NCBI GenBank assembly: GCA_021234155.1
Contig: JAJEKV010000207.1
Span: 498,001 to 562,000 of the forward strand
Reading direction: 5' to 3'
Length of the DNA stretch: 64,000 nucleotides
DNA from: Isoetes taiwanensis
Taxonomy: Eukaryota > Streptophyta > Lycopodiopsida > Isoetales > Isoetaceae
This document shows positions 55,078-64,000 of this stretch, in pieces (position 1 is the stretch's first letter; every line of letters starts with the position of its first letter). The translations under genes were made by a program, and so were the position numbers. The notes under the pieces were generated by a model, which made no database searches, was not told where the DNA came from, and was given only the letters and a program-made list of their open reading frames with translations.

Positions 55078-55900
55078 CGTGTTAATAGCTTGATACTGAG
55101 GAACTACATTAGGATTGCAATCTATATATATTTGATGTGAATCCCCGTTAACTTCCACTTCCTTTCTCACAGTGCCTTGCAAGGGAGAAAAATCCCTTTC
55201 TTCAAGAACCACTGGATCAACCGCCATCGAAGCAGAGAAATTTCCAGTGAGTTATTTACCTCTTTTTTCACAACTGGAAGGTCACGTATCATCAAGTTGA
55301 TGGTAGACTCATGCCATTTTATTATCGTCTTGGATGAAGCAGTATATGTCTTCCCCATCTCGACCGAAAGAGGTCGAAATCAAACAGGCCTCATTTGAGC
55401 CCAAACTTGATAAGAGGCCCCTAATAAAATTGATATCATTGGAGAGCTCGAAACAAGCTTTTCAATTAGTTAAAGTTCATCAAAAACAGAGCCCAGATGC
55501 GCAAGTTACAAGGAAAAGTGCTGCCAGCCCTATGCGCCCTAGTCATGAATAGCAAGATATTGATAAGTTCGTTCAGCTAGCAATCGTTGAGTGGAAGACT
55601 TAGTCTTCAATTAGTACATCAGTCACTTATTCATTGCATCCATGTAGCAAGGCATCTATGTGAGAAGAGATTCCATGTGCTTACATACACGTTTGCCCAT
55701 GAAGAAGCACAGACTCATTGCTTCAATTCGCACAGACGCATATCGCACCAGAATTGAGACATGCAGATAGTAGAGGCGCGCAAGGACATGATTTGTCAAT
55801 GCTGCCAACTGGGAGTCATTGAGGATGAATGCCATACATTCTGGAGGTAATGGATATGCGCACTTACTCTGTCCTTGGACAATATCTTAACATATATCAC
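55078..55900. other. Low-evidence region with short frames
   Basis: A minus frame starting at 55227 (MAVDPVVLEERDFSPL) and a plus frame at 55334-55552 have no known domain. Nothing further is seen. Confidence 0.3.
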
Positions 55901-55944
55901 AATGTATCATGATGCATCCTTGCACAGTTTAGCAGCACTCTTAT

Positions 55945-56075
55945 TACTGTCAAGGTTTTTATCTTGAAAACCCTTCGGGGCGGGGTTTTTTAATCCTGAT
56001 AATAATACATTTGCTGTGCTCTTTTGATTGGATCCCATAAGCCTATTGGTCTGCATGGACGATAAAAATCCATTC
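55945..56075 (-). pseudogene. DUF7869 C-terminal fragment, copy 3
   Basis: On the minus strand TTTTTATCGTCCATGCAGAC CAATAGG, then ATTAAAAAACCCCGCCCCGA and AGGGTTTTC, aligns with the end of copy 1 (46245-46350). In protein: R-P-IGLWDPI...TPPEGF, with shifts. Only this stretch is recognisable. Confidence 0.5.
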
Positions 56076-56439
56076 AATTCAATCCAATTCAATTCTGTTT
56101 TACAGTTTGAGGCCTTTTCCTTGAACATCCTCTTTTTTAAAAGGTTTAATAAAGACATAGGGAAGGCCTGTAGCAATAATGACTAATGAGGATTCAAAAT
56201 CGCTTTTTTTTTTTTCAAATAGATATGAGGAATCAAAGGAGAATATCAGGAGTGAATTTTGTTGGAGATTGATAACTCTCAAGGTGTTCTGTTATCTTGA
56301 GAGTTGGGAGGATTTCCAAATGAAGGTTAATTTTGGCCAACAAGATAAGAGGGTTTGGGAGTTGGGAGGACTTGCAAATGAACGTTAATCTTCACCAACA
56401 AGATAAGAGGGTTTGGAATTTGGTTGTAGCACATATTTG

Positions 56440-57445
56440 GCATGTGATGTGTATTTACGTAAAATATTATGTGCCTCCTGCAAATTTTTTATTGACATTA
56501 ATATCATGTTAGAGCAACTTTATATACTCATGTTTGTTAGAACATATTAGTTTATGGTGCTTGTAAGAGGCCAAATATCATGTTACATCAATGTCACTCC
56601 TAGGGAATAACTCTTGGCTTGAAGGATGACGTGGTCGAATTATTTATAGATATTGCACTCACAAAGACAACTCGAGCAGATCTAGCCTATCCACTTTCTC
56701 CATAGAATTTGCCTCGCTAGTAACATACCCATTTGAGCTTCCACCCTCTCAGCACGTGTTCTGCGACGCGGTGCTCAGTTAAAGCCTAAAGGGCATTAAT
56801 TTTTCAGTAAATGAAGATCTTACTCCATTTTAGTTCTGTAAAAGAGGGGAACTACTGGGCAAGATGAGCGAAGCAAGACAACAAAAAATGGCAGTTTATC
56901 GAGGAGGCATAGCTATCATAAAAAATGGCAGTTTACCAAGGCATAACTATCATTCGGGGTTATTGGTTTTCTAGATTGATAGGAAATTTACTTCCACTTC
57001 TCTCTCGATGTCTTTCACTTTCATTTTCATCATGTTGTTTCCAAGAAGGATGAGAAGGGCCTATTGAATGCAAAATTCCAATATTTTGGAATTGTGATAT
57101 TATTCACGTAAAGTATCATATGTGCCTCTTTCAAAATTATTTCTAACATTGCACCAGAAAAATATCAAGTTAGAACATCTTCATATACTCATGTTGGGAT
57201 CAGAATATATTAGTTTGTGTTATATTAAATTTATGTTGCTTGTAAGAGCCAAACGTTGTCAAGTTACATCAACTTCATTCTCGAGGAATGGCTTTGGCTT
57301 GTAGGATGCAGTGGCCGTATTATATTATGTATTGATTGTAGTTATTGACTTCCTTGCACTGACAAGAACAACTGGACCAAGCTCCATCTGTTTTGCCCAT
57401 TGGATTTTCCTTGCAATATCAATTTAGATTCAAGTGATATATCCA
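56440..57445. repeat. Two diverged direct copies of a 330-base segment
   Basis: 56440-56760 and 57095-57445 share ACGTAAA(A/G)TAT(T/C)AT, TATACTCATGTT, AACATATTAGTTT, GCTTGTAAGAG and GAATAACTCTTGGCTTG/GAATGGCTTTGGCTTG in the same order. No coding content was found. Confidence 0.55.
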
Positions 57446-57990
57446 TTTTAGCTTCCCTCTAGTACAAATATGAAATTCATCACTTGATAGATTTGGACAA
57501 TGAAGAGATGATGATTTATCCGAACTTGGACAAGATAGGGGTAGGAGATTGAACTTCTCAGAAATCATTTTTGATTTCTGCAACACTCGAAGTTGCTTTA
57601 AATGCGGGCCTGACCATCTGGCAAAGCCATTTTCACGCCGCCATTTTCACGCCAACGCTCTAGCTTCGACTTGAACATCAAAATTTTAAGTCAGGAAAAG
57701 TTTACTATTAATCCTCGTGGTCTAAGATGATTTGACTTGCTTTTGAAATGCTGATGAAATGTGAGTAAGATTTGTAACTTGATATATGTTTAACCCAATA
57801 TACAAGGCTTCCTTTAAGACTTATTAGCTTAAAATCATATTCCAGCCTTGATGGTTAGAATACTTTTCAACATTCAATGTGCAAGATGTACCCTTATTGA
57901 GGGACCATCCTTAAGAACTATCAATAATGCAAAGCCATAATACAATGGATCTACATAATGGAACTAGTACAAAGGTAGAGCTTCTCAAAT
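57446..57990. other. 3' flank of the ARM/TPR gene
   Basis: AT-rich, no supported gene. GCCATTTTCACGCC occurs twice in a row near 57630-57655. The transcript end of the minus-strand gene should lie here. Confidence 0.4.
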
Positions 57991-57997
57991 GTCAAAT

Positions 57998-60100
57998 TCA
58001 ACATCTAAAATCCTTTAGAGTTCTTCCAGCAGAACTCTTAGCTCTTCTTTGAACCAAATTGGCAGGAAATGCATTGGTCCTACTTCTATTTATAACTCTC
58101 TCTACCCTATCACTTTCACTACTACCACTTTCATCTTGTCCTTCACTTTCATTTTCACTGCTAGCAGTTTCCCATTCAGACTCTTCTTCATCTTCATTTT
58201 CACCCTCCTCCTCCTCCCCCTCTCTTAACTGCTGCTCATAACCATGCTTCTCAGCAGCCTGTTTAAAAAGCCATGTTTTCTGCATTTGCCTCTTCACCAG
58301 TCTCTGCACATAATGAGGCACAACCCCTTTCTTAAACTCTGAATTACTTCCAACACCCTCCTGCCCTTGGTGCTGCTCAAAGCTTTCATTTACATACATA
58401 ATAGCATCCAGCAGGCTTTCTTTTGCCAGTCCCATCATGTCATAGGCCTGTGCCCTCCTCCACAGGCTGCTGCTATGCCTGTTTACTGGACTATGAAGAC
58501 ACAGAGCTCTTGTAGTGTCACTTACAGCCCTTTCTGGTTCTTCAATCACTAAATAACATTGTGCCCTGTTGTTATAGATTGTGATTCTATCCTTTTTAGC
58601 CCTTATAGGGCACACTTCCATTGCCCTTGTATACTTTGCAATGGCTCCATGGATGTCTCCTGCTGAAAATCTGGAATTTCCTTCTAACTTTAGCACCAGT
58701 GAAGCTGCCTGCTTGATTTTGATGTCATCTTTAGTCAGGTGCTTCTCTTTCTTTGTCCTCTGTTTTAGGTGGAAGATGTAGTTGAGAATTTCCTGTGTGT
58801 CACTGCTCATAGCCTGTCCTGGAGACTGTGGCTGTAGCAGGGCTTCAATGATGACCTCCCCTGGTTTTTTCTGATCTGCTAGGCTGGGCAATTCTATCAA
58901 ATCCGCCAGTGCTAATGCAGCCCTGTCAAATACCTGATTAAAGCAAGTATAGGCATGTCAAAACTAGGGGACTAAAAGAATATATACTAGTACTTTGGAA
59001 AGGATTTGAACATGAAGAACTAATGCAATAAGGCTAGTCCCTAATGCTGCATATATGAAAACTTAATGTTCTAAAGCTCAATTGCAACTATTAAAGAGAA
59101 TGGCAAAAGTAGAGGAAAGAGCAGAATCTCATACCTTTTCTCTGGTGATAGGATCCTGGAGGAGCCAAAGAAGGCAATCAACAGCCATGTATTGCCAATC
59201 ATCAGAAGACCTAGCAATGTGGCAGAGGGCTGCAACTACAGAGGAAGAATTAGCTATAGCAATTCTGCCAAGTTTGTGATAACAGATGGTTCTGAGGAGG
59301 CCAACTCCAGCAGGGGAGCTCTCATTCACAAGACCTCCCCACATTTCAGGCAATTTAGAAACAAATTCTGCCTTACAAATCTCTGTCAGAAATTCTTCTC
59401 TCAATGCAAAACAGTTGATGAGTTGCAGAGACCAGCATAGGAGCTGACTGGCCCATTCTTCGGCCTTCCGCGCTTCGATCTCTAATCCCCCCATGCCTCT
59501 GGTCAGCAAATCACAGTGATATCCTAATCTCTTACCAACAGGCTGAATAAAACTTGTATACACTATATCTAATCCAGTGTTAGCAAGCTGCATTGCGAAT
59601 TTAAGCACCTCTTTCTTCTGAGAAACATGAACAAATGTTGTATCATAGCTTGCAATATGTCCAAGAGCCCTTACCGCCACTCTCTGCTCTACCCAAGTAA
59701 GCTTTCCTTTTAAAAGCTCTAACAGAGGAGCTATGGCCCCTGCTTGTACAGCTCTTTGAGCAAATTCTTCCACATTCATTGTATATGAACCTATAATATG
59801 TGCAGCGTAGTAAGGAATGTAAATGTTTTCCTTCTCTGCAAGCCATGCTCTGTTCTTTAAGCCTTTCCATATCATAGCAGTCATGCATTCTAATATCCCC
59901 AATTGCACAAATTCTGCCTCATTAGGATGGGCCATGGCAGTGTTCCATAGCCTGCTGATAACAAGGATTTGACCCTCTTCATCATGAGAAGGCAAATCTC
60001 TGAAAAATCTTGCAAAAATGGTGCTGAGCTTGGTCTCTTTTCTTTCTTTTGCTATGCATAAGAAGCATTCTGGATAATGGCACTCTGGCACAGGATCCAT
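57998..60100 (-). CDS. ARM-repeat/TPR-like protein, two exons
   Basis: Exon 1 60100-59135, intron 59134-58934 (GTATGAG to TTTAATCAG, 201 bases, phase 0), exon 2 58933-57998; 633 residues, no shifts. The start MDPVPECHYPECFLC and the segments LWNTAMAHPNEAEFVQLGIL, YIPYYAAHIIGSYTMNVEEF, VRALGHIASYD, YHCDLLTRGMGGLE and WASQLLCWSLQLINCF agree with a conserved, poorly studied land-plant ARM/TPR family. ARM-like helices fill about residues 50-330. A TPR region lies at about 370-470 (EGNSRFSAGDIHGAIAKYTR, IYNNRAQCYLVIEEPERAV, LWRRAQAYDMMGLAKESL). After a basic helix comes an acidic run (EEEEGENEDEEESEWE) and a basic end. Probably an intracellular scaffold; the function is not known to me. Apparently intact, and the best-supported gene in the window. 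Confidence 0.88.
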
Positions 60101-61100
60101 GACTTAGAATCCTAAATTTAAGAAAGAAAAAGAGCCGGCCGATTCGACTCTTGTCGTCATATGGTTTTGTGGGAAGGCTTCATGTCTGCAAAAGCTTGGC
60201 AGAAGAAGCTTAGGTATATGGCTTAAAGCTGCTTCTTCGCATTAAGTGAAACCCACATTCTACCTTTACTCCGGCGGTGGATCAGTTCAACGGTCTTCTT
60301 CGGACAAAAGACGCTCCTAGATTCCTTATTAAATGGCTTCAGATCCACGAGCTACGGCTATTGTCTACAGTTCCAAGAAAGGAAAAACCCACCATAGAAG
60401 CAACCCACCGGAGAAATTCTTACAACCTCAAAACCTTGAGCTCATGAATCAAATGGAAACCTACCCAGATCAAAAACCCACAAAAAATTTCCATGATTGG
60501 TGAAGGTTCCGGCATTGAATAGCGAGAAAGAAAGTCTTTTTCCTTACTTTCAAAAATTGGGATTAACAATCTATGTCATCATATCTTGAATTTTCTGCCA
60601 CTGTCTCCTCCATGCCATAGCTGTTGCCTTAATCTACCAGGCAATGGAGTACCCATTTGCCATAGCAGCTCTCTATTAACCAGAAATTTTTAATGGGTTT
60701 CTTTTCTCCAGGCCTGGTCTTCCCAATTGCCGGCAGCTTCATCAGATCAGGTGAAGCAGTTGATAAATGCAAAAACTATACATGCTCTTTGTGCATGCTC
60801 TGAATCGCCCAATAGAGCTGACAAATGAATGCAGTGACAGAGAAGAAAATAATAGAATTTGAGCAAAAGACGACGGATTTCGGGGCCAAGCCGGTGGTCC
60901 GGAGCTATCCTGAGCTGTCTAATCACATGCTCTGTTTTCGATTTCCGATTAACTGTAGCACAGAAGGGCAGAGTTCGTGAGGAAAATGACGGGCAAAATT
61001 CGCAATCGGACCGGCAACAATCGGAAGGAAAAATTGGCCCTTCAATCTGACGCTTCAGAATAGGGATTTGCAGGCTTTTCTTCTGTTGGGTATGGCTTTG
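60101..61100 (-). promoter_or_regulatory. 5' region of the ARM/TPR gene
   Basis: No supported gene. It should hold the promoter and leader of the minus-strand gene. No clear TATA box was found at a suitable distance. Confidence 0.35.
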
Positions 61101-61311
61101 GTAGACATAGTGTTTGGCTGTTTGTGGACTGACCGACTGATAGACTACGTTAAATCATTTGCTTCTAGACATTCCACACGCCTTTTCCAGCTTTTGTGGT
61201 TTCGTATCTTACATATTCTGTCATGTAATAGCTCGTACATTGTATGTCGTGCTCTACACATACAATGCTATGGTATGTACTCGTATTTTCATTTTATATA
61301 TGCATTCCTCC

Positions 61312-61378
61312 GTGCATGGGGCACCGTATATATCGGATGGTGCATGGGGCAGGGGCACCGTATATATCGGATGCCGTC
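61312..61378. repeat. Two copies of GGGGCACCGTATATATCGGATG
   Basis: The word GGGGCACCGTATATATCGGA occurs twice (about 61318 and 61353), in a stretch with GTTATAGCC words before and after (61382, 61423). Confidence 0.7.
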
Positions 61379-61655
61379 ATGTTATAGCCGCAGGCATATC
61401 CGTGGTATTTTGTGTCTTTGACATGTTATAGCCACGTCCAAAAAAAATTACACGGCGTTTTTGTGGACTTAGCGGATTTTTTGCCATTAAGGCTGGCTAT
61501 AACATGGCCACGTCTGACATTTACTGCGATGGTGCATGGTTCGTGGTTGACATGCCAAATGCAACCTTCTTGGGCTTTCGTACATATAGGTGTTTGACTT
61601 CGTCATCCGTAATGATAATCACCCTAGGATTCCTGTAAAATTGTGTATGTTTTAA

Positions 61656-61673
61656 GAGGTGAAATTTCACCTC
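61656..61673. repeat. 18-base perfect palindrome GAGGTGAAATTTCACCTC
   Basis: Perfect inverted repeat. ATTTCACCTC occurs again near 62555. Possibly the edge of an old small element. Confidence 0.6.
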
Positions 61674-61679
61674 CACCAA

Positions 61680-63500
61680 GTTTTTTTTTTTAGATTATAC
61701 AAGTTTTTTTCAACCCACATTTCACACAATATTTAGACTTCAAAATACAAGAAATTTTTACACCACATTATAGAACTTGGATCGTTTCAGATTCAAAGTT
61801 ATCATTCAAAATTTTTACACAAAAAGTTTCAAATTTAAAGTTGTACACACAATTATCGGCATGAAACTTCCACATAGCGGTTGCAATATGTCAAGCTAAG
61901 TGGGTCTGCATTCCTGCCCAATTCTTGGATCATTCTTATCAAGAATGAAAAATCGATGCACAAAACTGATAGAATCCAGTCAGTTCGGCCATCAATTTAG
62001 ATAGCCTTAGATCACCTTATATCCAAAACAAAAATGTCGGAAGAAACAGAGCATGCATCTGAAACAGGATTCACCTAGACGTTTTTCCAGTAGCGTAATA
62101 CTCCTTTGCCGAGCAAAAAAAAAAAAAGCAAACCTGTGTGGCAAAATAGAAGGAGGTGAATAAAAACATACTTCTCTGAATAAGCAAAGACCTCTGAAAT
62201 AAAACAAGGTGCTACGCACGAGGGGTTGCCCTCCAGTGCCGCGAAAGTGTGCTTTCGTGGTTTCTATCATTTTGTGTCGGGTCCCTTTTGTTCATAGGGT
62301 GTCTTTTTCTTAGGGTAGGAGTTTTGTTTATGAAGCTATGAAGGTCAATTTATAGAACTGAGGGAGGAAAGAATAATACTTCAAAGTAATTTACATAATT
62401 GATATTGTGCAACGAATATGATTTACGGGTACTTGAGATATAGGACGGGCACAGTGAACAAAGTGTTGCACTATGATTTAAGATACATAAAAGCAAGTTA
62501 CGATAAATTTAGGCGTTGACATTGTTATTAGTTTTTACGCGACGTTCTTGCATTTCACCTCACGTTCTTGAATTTTACCTCGTAATGACAAACTTATTGG
62601 CTATTTAGTTGATGAATTATCTTCCGTAAATTTATCAAACAAACCTGGCACAAAGTGCACAAAGTGCATGACCACAGACAAAAGCTACAGCCATAATGAG
62701 TGTCAAATGCAAACAGTAGGCTCTGAAGAAAAATCTGAAAGGCAAAAGCGAGAAGATTGCACATTTGAGAAGAGTGCTAATTTGTGCAATGCAGTGAAAG
62801 TGAAAGATTGCCTATTTGAGAATATACCTCATAATATCCTTGGGCCTGCAAACTAGGATGTGATTATAGCCTCTATTAATACCTGCTTTGCACCATAATG
62901 ATTTTGCAACTGTAATTCCTGCAATTCTAACCTTATTGGTTTGTACAAATACTATATAGAACATAGAATAATAAAATCATAAGCCAATGTAGTCAATGTT
63001 GATTTGCTGTACATTTGGAAAAGTTTAAGAAATCCCAGGTTAATCAATTTATATTGAATGGACGTACCAGTATGCGCCATGACAACGATTTGATCTTCTA
63101 CTGCAATGCTCATTGCGCGGATCATTAACCTTGAGAGTGAGCCAAAATCCAACCTAGGCTGTAGAAGCATCTGTAGAGCTCAGTAGCTAAAGCTCGTGTT
63201 TTCTTTTATAGGAGGACTTTCAACATATAGTTTTATGTTTTACCTCAAGCATTTGAGCTAAGAGGTCTAAAGGTTCGAATGGGCAAGAAGCCGATGAGTG
63301 CTTGTCGGGTGCAGAAGAGCCAGAACCCTTAACGGCCCTGTGTTTATCTTTTCTTTGTACTGATTTTCAACGGATAGAACATTTATCAAGACCGAAGCTG
63401 AACCTTGAGCTCCAAGTGTAGGCAAGCCGAGCTGAGTTGAGCGAATTGGGCTCTCGTCAATTCCTTGAAATAACAGGACAACCATGGCAGTGCCAGTTAG
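61680..63500. other. Region without a supported gene
   Basis: Short frames only. The frame at 62668-62856 (62 codons, CTFEKSANLCNAVKVKDCLF) contains two similar FE(K/N) words but no known domain. Repeated TTTACACCACATT/ACACAATTA AT-rich runs at 61740-61860 look like old noncoding repeats. Confidence 0.35.
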
Positions 63501-63528
63501 CCAGTTTGCACACTGGCCGCCCAGCAAC

Positions 63529-63544
63529 ACTGGCGGCCGCCAGT
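63529..63544. repeat. 16-base palindrome ACTGGCGGCCGCCAGT
   Basis: Perfect palindrome. Just left of it is ACTGGCCGCCCAGC, an imperfect copy. Confidence 0.6.
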
Positions 63545-63869
63545 TTACAAGCAACAATAAGTTTGGAGCAGTTCCTGGCATATCCTAGTCATATTCCAGC
63601 ATATACTTAGGATATGCCGAAAACCCACATGAGCAAGGGTTTGCCCCCCAGGGGCAACCCAAAAAGAAGCATTGTTACATGGTTCTACATTGTCAAGTCT
63701 ATAGCCACAACCAAGTTAATTGAAATTTAATTTAATCTGCAGTCTAATCTAAATTGTTTATTCCGGAGGTGTGGGCATGAGTCGGGACCGTTGATGGGTC
63801 GATAGAGGTATCGAGTATCACCGATGCTTGTTCAGAAGGTGCAATCCCACATATTTTGCACCTGCACAA

Positions 63870-64000
63870 GATGAAGCATAAATACGTCCCTTCCTCTTCA
63901 CTCCACAATTCAGATCTGCCTCTTCTCCTTCCAGATCTACTGCAATTTGTGGAGGATTTATCGCTTCAACTTGTGGGTTTTTGATTCCACTGTAGATATG
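63870..64000 (+). promoter_or_regulatory. Promoter-like sequence at the right edge
   Basis: GCATAAATACG, a TATA-like box at about 63876-63886, is followed by a CT-rich stretch (CCTTCCTCTTCACTCC; CTCTTCTCCTTCCAGATC), as in plant leaders. A plus-strand gene may start just beyond the window. Confidence 0.3.

Noticed and set aside
63267-63581. Minus-strand 104-residue hydrophobic-start frame
   Set aside because: No recognisable family. It covers a palindrome and low-complexity sequence, so support is insufficient.
1-64000. CRISPR array, bacterial operon or riboswitch
   Set aside because: No regular spacer-repeat structure. Introns, LTR elements and plant protein families show a eukaryotic nuclear genome.
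1-64000. tRNA or rRNA genes
   Set aside because: No cloverleaf with A and B boxes or rRNA core was recognised by eye. The tRNA-like stretches at 43454-43471 and just left of 19247 are primer-binding sites.

Overview
The window is nuclear DNA of a land plant. The evidence is a plant-type ARM/TPR gene, a lipid-transfer-protein gene with a signal peptide and a late intron, a heat-shock-factor exon ending at the intron site conserved in plant HSFs, and Ty3/gypsy, LINE, Helitron and hAT-like elements. Several DUF7869-type genes make a non-seed plant (fern or lycophyte) my guess, at low confidence.

Bases 1-48,800 are nested mobile DNA. A DUF7869-family gene (copy 1, + strand, from about 5.34 kb) is cut first by a 271-bp MITE and then by gypsy-1 (7118-45911, minus sense). 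Both cuts have clean target duplications, and the reading frame continues on the far side, from 45917 to about 46.4 kb. A LINE remnant follows on the minus strand. Inside gypsy-1, its left LTR is split by gypsy-2 (9001-19820, minus sense). The stretch between its pol genes and left LTR is split by a 16.8-kb element bounded by 25-bp inverted repeats (20489-37271). That element carries a second DUF7869 gene, a decayed FCP1/NLI-like phosphatase gene, arrays of a CTCGACTCGCGAGTCGAG palindrome, a hAT-like MITE and three Helitrons. Two of the Helitrons abut head to tail. A fourth Helitron lies at 2411-3920. Without the nested insertions gypsy-1 would be about 11.2 kb, a normal size.

Bases 48,800-64,000 are gene-bearing. 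They hold an HSF DNA-binding-domain pseudogene with a partial repeat of its exon end (49.4-50.2 kb), an apparently intact lipid-transfer gene (50.7-51.1 kb), a likely solo LTR with a second hAT-like MITE inside (52.2-54.5 kb), a small inverted-repeat element (54.8-55.1 kb), a third DUF7869 fragment (about 56.0 kb) and an intact two-exon ARM/TPR gene on the minus strand (58.0-60.1 kb). A promoter-like stretch lies at the right edge.

Order of events: the DUF7869 gene came first, then gypsy-1, then gypsy-2 and the 16.8-kb element inside it, with Helitrons and MITEs also within the latter. In the gypsy-2 LTR pair, and in much of the gypsy-1 pair, differences cluster at CG and CHG words while AT-rich blocks are identical. 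Some frameshifts called here may therefore be read errors at methylated sites. No similarity search or folding program was run. Family names rest on motifs read by eye.
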